A DNA stretch of 64,000 nucleotides from Porticoccus sp002341315 (GTDB taxonomy: Bacteria; Pseudomonadota; Gammaproteobacteria; Pseudomonadales; Porticoccaceae), in the NCBI RefSeq assembly GCF_047634355.1, contig NZ_JBLIAL010000003.1. One strand, written 5' to 3'. Of the stretch, positions 53,052 through 62,519 are shown piece by piece. Numbering within the stretch: the stretch's first letter is position 1; every line of letters begins with the position of its first letter. The position numbers and the translations under genes were made by a program. The notes beneath the pieces are model-generated. The model was not told the origin of the DNA. It did not search any database and saw nothing but the letters and a program-made list of their open reading frames with translations.

Positions 53052-54425
53052 ATGACAAACATGGCCATCAAGAACGATTACAAGGTTGCGGACATTTCCC
53101 TCGCCGAGTGGGGCAACCGTGAAATTTCCATTGCTGAAACCGAGATGCCGGCGCTGATGGCTCTGCGAGAAAAGTATCGTGCAGAACAGCCCCTCGCTGG
53201 CGCAAAAATTCTCGGTTGCATTCATATGACGATTCAGACAGCCGTACTGATTCAGACACTGGAGGCACTGGGAGCCCAGGTGCGCTGGACATCCTGCAAT
53301 ATCTTTTCCACTCAGGATCACGCTGCCGCAGCTGTTGCAGCAAATGGTACGCCGGTTTTCGCCTGGAAAGGTGAAACAGAAGAAGAGTACGAATGGTGCC
53401 TGGAACAGCAAATTCTCAAGGAGGGCTCTCCCTGGGAAGCGAATATGATTCTGGATGATGGCGGCGATCTCACCGCCATGCTTCATGAAAAGTTTCCCCA
53501 GGTGCTCAGGGGAGTGCATGGCGTTACTGAAGAAACTACGACCGGTGTGCACCGTCTCTACGAGATGTTAAAAAAGAATGAACTGAAAATACCGGCCATC
53601 AATGTCAATGACTCCGTGACCAAGTCGAAAAATGACAATAAATACGGGTGTCGTCACAGCCTCAATGATGCGCTGAAACGCGCCACTGACCATTTGCTGT
53701 CTGGCAAGAAAGCACTGGTGATCGGGTACGGTGATGTGGGCAAGGGTTCTGCCCAGTCGCTCCGTCAGGAAGGCATGATCGTCAAGGTGACCGAAATAGA
53801 CCCGATCTGCGCCATGCAGGCCTGCATGGACGGTTTCGAGGTCGTCTCTCCCTATCTTGAAGGGAATCCCGAGAATGGGGTTAATTCAGCGTTGTTAGCA
53901 ACGACAGACCTGCTCGTCACCTGCACCGGGAACTACAATGTCTGCGATGCCGACATTCTTCACGCGCTGAAATCCGGTTGCGTGGTTTGCAACATCGGTC
54001 ACTTTGACAATGAAATCGACACCAGTTACATGCGCAAAAACTGGCTGTGGGAGGAAATCAAACCCCAGGTTCATAAAGTTTATCGAAACCGTGACACCAA
54101 TGACCACCTGTTGCTGCTCTCTGAGGGGCGACTGGTCAACCTGGGTAATGCCACCGGTCATCCGAGTCGTATCATGGATGGTTCTTTTGCCAATCAGGTT
54201 CTGGCCCAAATTCACTTATACCAGCAAAAATTTGCCGACTGCGACCAGCCTACAAGACAGGCGTTGTTGCGCGTCGAGGTATTACCCAAGAAACTGGACG
54301 AGGAGGTGGCCACCCATATGGTTTCTGGCTTTGGCGGCGTACTGACAAAACTGAAGCCCACACAAGCCGCCTATATCAATGTGCCCATGGACGGTCCATT
54401 CAAGGAAGACAGTTACCGTTATTGA
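53052..54425 (+). CDS. ahcY: Adenosylhomocysteinase
   Basis: The 457-residue NAD-dependent enzyme splits S-adenosylhomocysteine to adenosine and homocysteine. NVNDSVTKSKNDNKYGCRHSLNDALKRATD, the NAD loop VIGYGDVGKGSAQSLR and the terminal PFKEDSYRY are diagnostic. It starts 27 bases after metK, too short for a SAH riboswitch, consistent with protein-based control from the palindrome upstream of the operon. Confidence 0.97.
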   Translation: MTNMAIKNDYKVADISLAEWGNREISIAETEMPALMALREKYRAEQPLAGAKILGCIHMTIQTAVLIQTLEALGAQVRWTSCNIFSTQDHAAAAVAANGTPVFAWKGETEEEYEWCLEQQILKEGSPWEANMILDDGGDLTAMLHEKFPQVLRGVHGVTEETTTGVHRLYEMLKKNELKIPAINVNDSVTKSKNDNKYGCRHSLNDALKRATDHLLSGKKALVIGYGDVGKGSAQSLRQEGMIVKVTEIDPICAMQACMDGFEVVSPYLEGNPENGVNSALLATTDLLVTCTGNYNVCDADILHALKSGCVVCNIGHFDNEIDTSYMRKNWLWEEIKPQVHKVYRNRDTNDHLLLLSEGRLVNLGNATGHPSRIMDGSFANQVLAQIHLYQQKFADCDQPTRQALLRVEVLPKKLDEEVATHMVSGFGGVLTKLKPTQAAYINVPMDGPFKEDSYRY

Positions 54426-54473
54426 TTACTACACCACCACACTTATCATCGCCTCAGGGATTATTGATCAGCC

Positions 54474-55319
54474 ATGAATGATCGACATTTAAGTTTTGAA
54501 TTTTTTCCACCGAAAACCCCCGAAGGGCGCAAAAAGCTGCGCCTGGTTCACAGCCAGCTGGCCCGGTTCAGTCCCGAGTTTTTCTCTGTAACCTATGGTG
54601 CGGGAGGCTCCACGCGTGACCACACCCGGGACATCGTCCTTGAAATAAGCCGGGCTGGCTCAAATGCCACACCACACCTATCCTTTGGCGGGGACAGCAA
54701 GCAATCGGTTTTATCCCTTCTGGAAACTTACCGTGAAGCTGGCATACGCCGTATCGTAGCCTTACGTGGTGATCTTCCCTCTGGTATGGGTGGCTCAACA
54801 CAACTCGTCTATGCCAATGAATTGGTTCAGTTTATTCGTGAACATTTCGGTGATACGTTTGAATTACTTGTGGCGGCCTACCCGGAGATTCATCCTGAAG
54901 CCGAAAGCTATCAGAAAGACATTTATTGGCTCGGCCAAAAATTTTCGGCAGGGGCAAGTCGTGGTATCACCCAATATTTTTATAACATCGATGCTTATTT
55001 TTACTTCCGCGATCAGTGTCTTGCAGCGGGAATTCAGAAACCGATCATTCCCGGTATTATGCCAATTACCAATTATCAGAACCTTATCCGTTTCTCGGAT
55101 AATTGTGGTGCCGATGTGCCCCGTTGGATCAGACAAAAATTGAAATCCTATGGTACGGATACCGCCAGTATTCGGGCTTTTGGCTTGGACGTTACCTCCC
55201 GGCTTTGTGAAAAACTTTTGGCCGGAGGAGCACCCGGTCTGCATTTTTATACCATGAACCAGGCTGACACCTGCACAGCCCTATGCCGTAATCTGGGGTT
55301 TCCACTAGCAGATGCGTGA
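54474..55319 (+). CDS. metF: Methylenetetrahydrofolate reductase
   Basis: The 281-residue FAD enzyme reduces 5,10-methylene-THF to 5-methyl-THF for methionine synthesis. SFEFFPPKTPEGRKKL (catalytic Glu in the EFFPP motif), FSVTYGAGGSTRD, VALRGDLPSG and ITQYFYNIDAYFYFRD are conserved. It follows ahcY by 48 bases, completing the methyl cycle block. Confidence 0.95.
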   Translation: MNDRHLSFEFFPPKTPEGRKKLRLVHSQLARFSPEFFSVTYGAGGSTRDHTRDIVLEISRAGSNATPHLSFGGDSKQSVLSLLETYREAGIRRIVALRGDLPSGMGGSTQLVYANELVQFIREHFGDTFELLVAAYPEIHPEAESYQKDIYWLGQKFSAGASRGITQYFYNIDAYFYFRDQCLAAGIQKPIIPGIMPITNYQNLIRFSDNCGADVPRWIRQKLKSYGTDTASIRAFGLDVTSRLCEKLLAGGAPGLHFYTMNQADTCTALCRNLGFPLADA

Positions 55320-56046
55320 TATCAGAGTATTCACCGACCAACCTCTGACACCAGATACTGAAATAGTGCTTGAGGATAACATTGCCCATCATTTAACCGT
55401 CGTGCTGCGTCTCAAAGCAGGCACCGGGATTGTTCTTTTTAATGGAACCGGAGGGGAATATCACGCCATTTTGGGGCAGGTCACGGGCAAACAGACGCGG
55501 GTTTTAATTACCGGGTTTACGGAGACAAGCAGAGAATCGCCTCTGTATATTTCCCTGGGTATTGGCCTGTCTCGCGGGGACCGGATGGACTGGGTTATCC
55601 AAAAAGCCACGGAAGTTGGTGTTGCTGAAATTACTCCCCTTTTTACCGCACGCAGTGAGGTTCGCCTCAAGGGGGACCGGGCTGACAAAAAAAACCGGCA
55701 CTGGCGAAAGATAGCTATAAATGCCTGCGAGCAATGCTACAGAAATATCCCTCCGATCATTAACGCCCCGACATCCCCCGACCTCTGGTTTCAGTCTTTA
55801 GCTACGGACAAAAAACTTGTGCTGCATCACCGCAGCGAAAAAACCGTGACTGACCTTCGTAACCAGCAGGTTAATAGCACCGCGTTACTGATAGGACCAG
55901 AGGGAGGACTCACAGACGCTGAGATCTCATCATCGCTGCATAGTGGCTTTGAACCACTAACAATAGGTCCTCGTGTCTTCCGGACCGAAACAGCGCCCAT
56001 TGTCGCAATCACGTTGCTGCAATCTCTCTGGGGAGATTTCAGCTGA
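55312..56046 (+). CDS. rsmE: 16S rRNA (uracil-1498-N3)-methyltransferase
   Basis: The 244-residue SPOUT methyltransferase has a PUA-like N-terminal domain and the knot motifs ITPLFTARSEV, IAINACEQCYRNIPP, LLIGPEGGLTDAEI and LGPRVFRTETAPIVAI-type ending (IGPRVFRTETAP). It overlaps metF by 8 bases and uses the SAM made by the operon. Confidence 0.94.
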   Translation: MRDIRVFTDQPLTPDTEIVLEDNIAHHLTVVLRLKAGTGIVLFNGTGGEYHAILGQVTGKQTRVLITGFTETSRESPLYISLGIGLSRGDRMDWVIQKATEVGVAEITPLFTARSEVRLKGDRADKKNRHWRKIAINACEQCYRNIPPIINAPTSPDLWFQSLATDKKLVLHHRSEKTVTDLRNQQVNSTALLIGPEGGLTDAEISSSLHSGFEPLTIGPRVFRTETAPIVAITLLQSLWGDFS

Positions 56047-56108
56047 CAGACACTCTTTTGCAGTCTATAAATCTCGGCTAGGTTTTCTCTCGTCTATACA
56101 TCACCCAC

Positions 56109-56139
56109 AAAAAACGCTGATCAAAATTTTGATCAGCGT
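56109..56139 (-). terminator. Terminator of secB (also possible for rsmE)
   Basis: A 26-base perfect palindrome (ACGCTGATCAAAA and its complement) lies between convergent rsmE and secB. On the minus strand it is followed by TTTTTT, the form expected for ending secB transcription; on the plus strand there is no U-run. Confidence 0.72.
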
Positions 56140-56202
56140 CCACGACATCGTATTCCAATGGATCTATCACACAACAATATAACTTGAGGCCTTGGCTCCT
56201 AG

Positions 56203-56649
56203 TTATTGAGTAAGTTGTGCTTTTTTGTCTTTATACAGTGCATCAAAGTTGACCGGTGCCAACATAAGAGGAGGGAAACCGCCCTTCAGCAGCATATGGT
56301 CTACAGTCTCACGCAAGTAAGGAAACATAATAGCCGGGCATGCCGAACCTAATGCCTCTTCAAGACGATCATCTGGGAAGTTGCCAATCAAAAATGAGGC
56401 GGCCTGATCAACTTCCAAACGAAAGGCAATTTGCTCTGCATTTTTTGCAGTAATTGAAATCGACAGAATCACTTCATACCTGTCTTCTTCGAGTTTCTGG
56501 TCCTTGATATCGAGATCCAAAGTCACTTCTGGGTTCCAGTCCGTCTTAAATACAGAAGCAGGATTGGGTGCTTCATAGTCGTTTTTCTTCAGATAAATCT
56601 TCTGCATTGAAAAATGTGGCGTCGTTTGCGCTTTTTCATTCTGAGACAT
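56203..56649 (-). CDS. secB: Protein-export chaperone SecB
   Basis: The 148-residue chaperone keeps preproteins unfolded for SecA. FSMQKIYLKKNDYEAPNP, EVILSISITAKN, FLIGNFPDDRLEEALGSACPAIMFPYLRETVDHMLLKGGFPPLMLAPVNFDALY are family hallmarks. The ATG at 56649 has AGAGGAA upstream. The 234 bases between this start and the acx terminator hold nothing else I recognise. Confidence 0.97.
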   Translation of the reverse strand: MSQNEKAQTTPHFSMQKIYLKKNDYEAPNPASVFKTDWNPEVTLDLDIKDQKLEEDRYEVILSISITAKNAEQIAFRLEVDQAASFLIGNFPDDRLEEALGSACPAIMFPYLRETVDHMLLKGGFPPLMLAPVNFDALYKDKKAQLTQ

Positions 56650-56883
56650 ATTTTTTCCTCTGTATGTCGCACAGGATACCAGATCACTAAACAAACATGC
56701 GCAGCCTGCTTATTGTGTCATCGATACCTTTTTTTGAATAGTCTGCCGGCCCGATACAATTCAGATCGAGTTTCAGGCGGCGTGAAAGGGGTGTGTAATA
56801 CATTTGCCAGCCAACCAAAACCTAACAGTCAGCGCATCACTTTTATCGTAGAAACTTGTAACTAAAATTTTATACCAGACATA

Positions 56884-56912
56884 AAAAAAGGTCCCGGCCA
56901 AAGGCCGGGACC
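56884..56912 (-). terminator. Rho-independent terminator of the acetone carboxylase operon
   Basis: A 10-bp GC-rich stem (GGTCCCGGCC with GGCCGGGACC, AAA loop) is followed on the minus strand by TTTTTTT, 9 bases past the acxC stop. Confidence 0.92.
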
Positions 56913-56920
56913 CAGCACCA

Positions 56921-57421
56921 CTAGATCTTAGCCGGTGCAGGCATATCCAACCATTCGAAGAAAGTCTTCAGGTCAGGCTGAATATCATGCATAACAGGGT
57001 ACCAAGGAGTTGGCGCTTCCACATCATGCATAATACCGCACGACGGGCAGTAGTACTCACGGTATACCTGCCAGTTGGTGTCCGGAGCCATCAACTCTGG
57101 ATAAACCTCTTTCATCTTTTCCACATTGTCGCGCACGTAAATCAATGCGTTAAGTTTCCAGTTTTTGCTGTAATGACCAAATTCATGGCCACAATCGCAC
57201 TTGATGATAATTTCCTGATCTTTGGAGGACTCAACAATGTTCAGGTGAGGACCAACAGCCAGAAGGATTTTGTCATCATAGGAGACATTTTCCTGCAACA
57301 CTTCCATGTACAGTTTGTAACGAGCTTCGTCTTTCGGCATGGACAGCATCAGGTGAACTGTATCCCAATCCAGAGTGCCTTTGACCAGGTCACTAACCTG
57401 CTTTTTAGTGTAAGTAGACAT
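56921..57421 (-). CDS. acxC: Acetone carboxylase gamma subunit
   Basis: The 166-residue subunit opens TKKQVSDLVKGTLDWDTVHLMLSMPKDEARY and has a cysteine-rich part, KCDCGHEFGHYSKNW and EYYCPSCGIMHDVEAPTPWYP, that fits a structural metal site. It belongs to the ATP-dependent, Mn-containing acetone carboxylase heterohexamer (alpha2-beta2-gamma2), which turns acetone and bicarbonate into acetoacetate. Last gene of the operon, separated from acxB by a hairpin. Confidence 0.93.
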   Translation of the reverse strand: MSTYTKKQVSDLVKGTLDWDTVHLMLSMPKDEARYKLYMEVLQENVSYDDKILLAVGPHLNIVESSKDQEIIIKCDCGHEFGHYSKNWKLNALIYVRDNVEKMKEVYPELMAPDTNWQVYREYYCPSCGIMHDVEAPTPWYPVMHDIQPDLKTFFEWLDMPAPAKI

Positions 57422-57460
57422 AACTAAACTCTCTTATATTCTGTCAATTCGTCAAGTGAT

Positions 57461-57487
57461 AGGGTGAACCACCGAAGTGGCCACCCT
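57461..57487 (-). other. UUCG-capped hairpin between acxB and acxC
   Basis: On the minus strand AGGGTG...CCAC-TTCG-GTGG...CACCCT gives a stem with the very stable C(UUCG)G tetraloop. No U-run follows, so it is a likely RNA-stability or translation-spacing element rather than a terminator. Confidence 0.6.
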
Positions 57488-57508
57488 GCTCATAGGCAGA
57501 TTAATACC

Positions 57509-59836
57509 TTATTCTTCTACCATGATCACTGGATGGACGTCGGGCAGGTCACCAATATCAATATTGTGTCTTGCACCGTACATCGGGGTACCCAGCTCTT
57601 CTTCAGGCAATTCCCAATCTGCAGGAAGATCCCAGAATTCCTTGAATTCGGCAAGGAATTTGGCTGACAGATAGAAGCTTGACGCGAACATCTGCTGGAC
57701 TGCCAAAGATGCATCTTTATCGATGATTTTAGCGCGCTCAGTTTCCATCCACTCACGCACTGGAACACCGCGACCAATACGCTCTTTGCGGATTTCAGCT
57801 TGGCGAGCTCTGGTTTTCGCTGCGTCCATGGTGTAAACACCTTCTTCATCTTTGGTGAACACTGCACCGTAGATTTTTACAGCGAACTCTTCCATCAGGA
57901 AGTTCTGGTTAAGGTCTTCCTGGATGTCAGCAATTTCGCGATCCAGTGGATCACCAAAACCAGGACCACCGCGCAGATAGTTCAGGTACAGGTCACCATT
58001 GTCGAACATGTCTTCAGTGGTAATGCACTGCTTGTCACGCTTAACAATAGCATCTGGACCGAGGTGTTTTTCGTATTCGCAGAGTGAAGGATCACGATCC
58101 TGACCCAATGGCAGAGATTTGCCTTCGGCGATACGCTCTTTCAGGCCGGTGTTATGAGCTTCAAAACGGTAGCCGGTAGCTGAAGGATAACCACCCATCA
58201 AGCCCCAGTCACTGTTCATGTAGCCATTGCCCATGAAGAACATAGTCCAGTCAGCTGAGTTCCAAACCATACGCAGGGTTTCATAACCCAGACCACCGCG
58301 GTACTTACCGTAACCGCCAGTATTGGTTTTGATACGACGACCCATGTACAACAGCGGTTCAGCCAGTTCCCAGATCTCGATATCACCCATGTCACCTTCA
58401 GGGTTCCAAATCGCAGCAGCGTGGTTCAGGCCGTCTTTCATAGCACAGGCACCAGTACCACAAGCCGCGGTTTCGAAGCTGTTAACCGCGTGAACTTCGC
58501 CGTCCTGGTTTACACCACCACCTTGCAACCAGTTACAGGGGTTGGAGTTACCGGCGTTAACTTCTTCCAGATAACCGCGGGCGAAGTACGTACGGCTGAT
58601 GCCGCGCCACAAGGAGCTCCAGGATGACACCAGGAAGTGCCACGCGTCAGCGTGTGCTGTACGGCGATCCTTCGGGTTGGTCCAGGTGCCCGCAGGGCAA
58701 CGGAACTCAGTCGCGTAACGAGGACCATCATTGATACGTTCGGTAGGAACCAGAGACTGGGTCATCATTACCCAGATACCGGAGGTGAACGCAGTGGGGT
58801 TGGTGTTATAGGTGTGCCAGCCCCAGCGGCTGCAGCCTTCGAAATCAAGACGCCAGGTACCATTGGCTTTAACGGTAATTTCACAAGGGGCGTGCATGAT
58901 GGAGTCCATTTTTGCAAAAGTGGACGGTACATGGACATCCGGGTGGCTGTAAGGAACGTCAACAAAAGCAACTGTCTTCACTGTACCAGGCACACACATT
59001 GCCTTGATACGTTTGACCAGGCCGCGACGACCGTCTTCAATCACCTCATACATGAATTTTTCAACAGCTTCGACGCCTTCTTCTTCGATTACCTCAGTCA
59101 GCATCTTGCGGATCATGTGGCAACCGGCAATACGGGTTTTCTCATCGAGAATCCAGTATTTGGTCGTACGAATATTACGTTGACTTTCATGCAAATAGTC
59201 GCGCAGAGGGGTATCGTTGATACCTGTTTTGCGACAGCTGATCTGGATGCCATCACCAAAACGCTGGATTTGGCCATTGGACATGGAACCAGGACCCACG
59301 GCACCAGTATCGATTACGTGAGTCATACCACCGACCCAACCTCTCAGCAACCCATCATAGAAGATGGGTACGATAGTTGCGATATCGCAGGGGTGAACGT
59401 TACCAACTTGACAATCATTGTTGGTGAACATATCGCCATCGGCGATACCGGGATTGCTTTCCCAGTCATTCTGGATCATGTATTTGATCGCTGCACCCAT
59501 GGTACCCACGTGAATGATGATACCCGTAGAGGTAGCAACGCAGTCACCGGCAGGGTTGTACAGGGTAAAGCAAAGCTCACCTTCCTGCTCAACAATAGGC
59601 GATGCAGCAATTTTCTTGGCCACTTCACGGGAGTTAACCAAACCCGCACGAACTTTGGAGAAGATACGCTCGTAACCGATCGGATCTTTGTCCTTAAATT
59701 CGAGGGTTTCGTGACCGTTATAGAAACCAGTTTTGGCTGTACGCTCCATGATGGCATTACGGTGGTCGTTTAGAGTCAAGCCGCTTGCGAGCAGTACACC
59801 AGGGGTGTTACCCAACGCATTTTTCATAATAGTCAT
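57509..59836 (-). CDS. acxB: Acetone carboxylase alpha subunit (HyuB/hydantoinase B-like)
   Basis: The 775-residue protein is the alpha subunit, with the hydantoinase-B-type fold. NNDCQVGNVHPCDIATIVPIF, GGMTHVIDTGAVGPGSMSNGQIQRFGDGIQI and FRCPAGTWTNPKDRRTAHADAWHFLV are characteristic; the His and Asp residues in the first of these are candidates for the Mn site where carboxylation happens. AGAGGAA precedes the ATG. Length and order (beta-alpha-gamma) match acxABC of Xanthobacter. Confidence 0.93.
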   Translation of the reverse strand: MTIMKNALGNTPGVLLASGLTLNDHRNAIMERTAKTGFYNGHETLEFKDKDPIGYERIFSKVRAGLVNSREVAKKIAASPIVEQEGELCFTLYNPAGDCVATSTGIIIHVGTMGAAIKYMIQNDWESNPGIADGDMFTNNDCQVGNVHPCDIATIVPIFYDGLLRGWVGGMTHVIDTGAVGPGSMSNGQIQRFGDGIQISCRKTGINDTPLRDYLHESQRNIRTTKYWILDEKTRIAGCHMIRKMLTEVIEEEGVEAVEKFMYEVIEDGRRGLVKRIKAMCVPGTVKTVAFVDVPYSHPDVHVPSTFAKMDSIMHAPCEITVKANGTWRLDFEGCSRWGWHTYNTNPTAFTSGIWVMMTQSLVPTERINDGPRYATEFRCPAGTWTNPKDRRTAHADAWHFLVSSWSSLWRGISRTYFARGYLEEVNAGNSNPCNWLQGGGVNQDGEVHAVNSFETAACGTGACAMKDGLNHAAAIWNPEGDMGDIEIWELAEPLLYMGRRIKTNTGGYGKYRGGLGYETLRMVWNSADWTMFFMGNGYMNSDWGLMGGYPSATGYRFEAHNTGLKERIAEGKSLPLGQDRDPSLCEYEKHLGPDAIVKRDKQCITTEDMFDNGDLYLNYLRGGPGFGDPLDREIADIQEDLNQNFLMEEFAVKIYGAVFTKDEEGVYTMDAAKTRARQAEIRKERIGRGVPVREWMETERAKIIDKDASLAVQQMFASSFYLSAKFLAEFKEFWDLPADWELPEEELGTPMYGARHNIDIGDLPDVHPVIMVEE

Positions 59837-59909
59837 AATTATTCCTCTGTATCTTTTTCGTCTATGTAATCGACGTTAGCAATTATCTTTAGTAGATGTT
59901 CGCTATTTA

Positions 59910-62051
59910 TTAAACTTCGATCAGGTGGAACAGACGGTGTCCATCCAACCAGGTTTCAAAGCCAGTCGGGATTACATAAGTGGTTGCATCAGACTCAATA
60001 ACTGCTGGTCCGGTTATTCTGTTGCCAGGCAACAGGCTTTCCATTTTGTAGAGTTTTGCAGTAACCCATTTACGACCATAGTAGAACGGACGTTCTCCAA
60101 TTACTGATTCAGCTGGAGGATTCGGACCGGCATCTGGTTCAGAAGGAATGCTTGGCTTCTTGGTTTCAACGGATCCACGCATGATAGCAGCAGTCACACC
60201 AAAACCAAGCTCAGGAGAACGAGCAGCGTCGGCGTATACCCGGCCATAGGTTTCATCAAAAGTGGCAACCAGCTTATCCCAGTCTTCCGGAGAACCGATA
60301 TCGGAAAGTGGTGAGCTCATTTCGAGGTCATTCAACTGACCCAGATACTGCATACGGTAACCGGGGGTGAGTGTGACGTCATCTTCGGTAAATCCGTTAA
60401 TCTTGAACTCTTCCATCACTTTGTCGGCCAGCTCTTTCCAGGCACCGCCCAAAGTATTCACAGCTTCCTGCTTCTCGGCAGTCGTTGAGTCTTTGGTGAT
60501 ACCGATATCTGTACTCTTATCATAGCGGTATTCAAAGTCTGCAGTAGCACAACCAAATGCAGAGAAACCAGCAGCCCAGGCAGGAACGATAGTTTCTTTA
60601 AAGCCGAGACCCATGGTATAGCCATAGGCGTGAACCGGACCACCACCACCGTATGAGAAGCATACGAAGTCACTGGGGCTGTAGCCCTTGGCACTGATCA
60701 TGGCGCGCAAATGCTGACGCAAGGAAAGGTCAAGCAGCTCAATCACACCAGCAGCCGCATCTTCCAGAGACAGACCGAGGGGATCAGCGATCTGGTCCTT
60801 CACACACTGACGTGCACGTGGAACATCCAGCTCAAGGATACCGCCAAGGAAGTTATCGGGGTTCAGGTAACCCAGGATGATGTGACAGTCAGTTACAGAC
60901 ACTGTGTCAACACCACCAGCAGGCCAGCAAGTACCTACACGGTAACCAGCACTATCAGGGCCGAGTTTCAGGGAGTTACTGTAGGGGTCGATACGCACAA
61001 AGCTACCGGCACCCGCACCAATGGTATCCATGGATACCAGCGGCAGAGACAGTACCAGTCGAGCGCAGTCACCATCCTGATGCATGGACACTTTGCCCTT
61101 AACAATCAGCGCCATATCGAAACTGGTACCACCGATGTCAGAACAGGCAACGTTTTCGTAACCGAGCTGCTCTGCCAGGTAACGAGAGCCCATCACACCA
61201 CCGATAGGACCGGATACCAGCGTACGAGCCAGCTCTTTTGCCTTCCAGCTGATGGTGCCGCCGTGGCTGGCCATCACACGCACGTCATATTTCGCACCAA
61301 TGTCTTTCATACGCTGGCTGAGGTTTGACAAAATAGCGCGTGAAGGCTCTGCAGCGTAGGCTTCCAACAAGGTTGTGTTGGTACGGTGAGTTTCTTTGCG
61401 AACCGGGTAGTAATCTACGGAAGCAAATACCGGGATCTTAACACCCATCTCTTTAGCAACCTCAAGACACACATCGCGAACAGCGCGTTCATGTGTACCG
61501 TTAAGGTAAGAGCTCAGGAAGCTGATCACAATGGCTTTACAGCCTTGCTCAATCAGTTCACGGGCTGCTTCACGGGCCTCATGCAGACGAACGGGAATTA
61601 CTACACCGCCTTTGGAGTCAACACGCTCGGTAACACCCCGAGTGTCATGGATGTGCGCCAGAGGCTCATCATAACGGTGGGTGTTGAGGTGGAGACGGTC
61701 TTCAAATGCATAACCCAGATAACACTGGATAGCACGTCCCATGCGATGGAAGTCTTCAAAGCCTTTACTTACGATCAGACCAGTGCGAAGACCCTTGCGA
61801 CCAACAACGCGGTTAAGCATCGCGGTACCAGAGAATACGCAGGTGACCATTTGCGGGAAAACTTCTTCAGGAGTTACGTCCCAGTGAGCCAGTGCATCAA
61901 CACTGGACGTCAGCACCGCGTTGGCTTCATCGACGTCACTTTGTGCTTTACCGACGACGAAGGTGCCATCTGCACGCACAAAAAAAGTATCGGTCATCGT
62001 GCCGCCGGCATCGATACCCAGAACTTCAACGGGATTGGTTAAATCATTCAA
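59910..62051 (-). CDS. acxA: Acetone carboxylase beta subunit (HyuA/hydantoinase A-like)
   Basis: The 713-residue subunit carries the ATP-binding, ASKHA-like hydantoinase A domains: VLGIDAGGTMTDTFFVR at the start, VASHGGTISW, SDIGGTSFDMALI and SYGGGGPVHAYGYT. It activates acetone and bicarbonate by phosphoryl transfer. The start is most likely the TTG at 62051: GAGGA lies about 8 bases upstream, the nearby ATG is out of frame, and the next in-frame Met is already inside the conserved core. First gene of the operon. Confidence 0.93.
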   Translation of the reverse strand: MNDLTNPVEVLGIDAGGTMTDTFFVRADGTFVVGKAQSDVDEANAVLTSSVDALAHWDVTPEEVFPQMVTCVFSGTAMLNRVVGRKGLRTGLIVSKGFEDFHRMGRAIQCYLGYAFEDRLHLNTHRYDEPLAHIHDTRGVTERVDSKGGVVIPVRLHEAREAARELIEQGCKAIVISFLSSYLNGTHERAVRDVCLEVAKEMGVKIPVFASVDYYPVRKETHRTNTTLLEAYAAEPSRAILSNLSQRMKDIGAKYDVRVMASHGGTISWKAKELARTLVSGPIGGVMGSRYLAEQLGYENVACSDIGGTSFDMALIVKGKVSMHQDGDCARLVLSLPLVSMDTIGAGAGSFVRIDPYSNSLKLGPDSAGYRVGTCWPAGGVDTVSVTDCHIILGYLNPDNFLGGILELDVPRARQCVKDQIADPLGLSLEDAAAGVIELLDLSLRQHLRAMISAKGYSPSDFVCFSYGGGGPVHAYGYTMGLGFKETIVPAWAAGFSAFGCATADFEYRYDKSTDIGITKDSTTAEKQEAVNTLGGAWKELADKVMEEFKINGFTEDDVTLTPGYRMQYLGQLNDLEMSSPLSDIGSPEDWDKLVATFDETYGRVYADAARSPELGFGVTAAIMRGSVETKKPSIPSEPDAGPNPPAESVIGERPFYYGRKWVTAKLYKMESLLPGNRITGPAVIESDATTYVIPTGFETWLDGHRLFHLIEV

Positions 62052-62165
62052 GTGTATATCCTCTTATGTTGATTACTTCTACCCCTGTCCACCTTAATTT
62101 GATTTGCTTCTTATAGTTAATACTACAAATCATTCGCGGACTGGGGAGCCCTCGCATACGACTAT

Positions 62166-62181
62166 AGCAATAGCCGTGCCA
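62166..62181 (-). promoter_or_regulatory. Sigma-54 promoter of acxABC
   Basis: On the minus strand TGGCACGGCTATTGCT matches the -24/-12 consensus TGGCACG-N4-TTGCW at every defined base. The predicted start of transcription is about 62154, giving a leader of roughly 100 bases. It agrees with the AcoR-type activator encoded next door. Confidence 0.9.
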
Positions 62182-62321
62182 ATAAAAATTTATTGTTAAA
62201 TTTTATTATGTTATAAGAAATATCAAATTAATGTTTGGCGGAAACCGACTATAATCGTTCGAATATCAGTCGCCGGCCGGACATTAATCGAACTGGATTA
62301 AAACACGGCTTAATGGTTCAT

Positions 62322-62429
62322 GTCTACGATATTGCTGACTATGTAGACTCTCTGGCCAACAGAAACCAGTGCTTTAGTGTCGCCTGGACCATTATTACAA
62401 ACCACTTGTAATTGAATGACTTGCAAGTG
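62322..62429. promoter_or_regulatory. Two inverted repeats, candidate activator sites for the acx promoter
   Basis: GTCTAC-N15-GTAGAC (62322-62348) and CACTTG-N15-CAAGTG (62403-62429) have the same geometry: 6-base arms whose starts are 21 bases apart. They lie about 140-265 bases upstream of the sigma-54 promoter, an enhancer-like distance, and before the activator start. Arm sequences differ, so a single binding protein is not proven. The rest of the 468-base region between acxA and the activator holds no gene. Confidence 0.45.
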
Positions 62430-62519
62430 ACTATATTTAATGAGGCCTAAAATCCAGAAACGTCCTATAATCGTACAACGACTTTTTTCATAATAACAAC
62501 CCGGTGAGATAAGAGTGTC

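Noticed and set aside
58637..59773. 378-codon plus-strand reading frame opposite acxB
   Set aside because: Lies wholly antisense to a highly conserved carboxylase gene; sequence is low in normal protein character and has no start signals.
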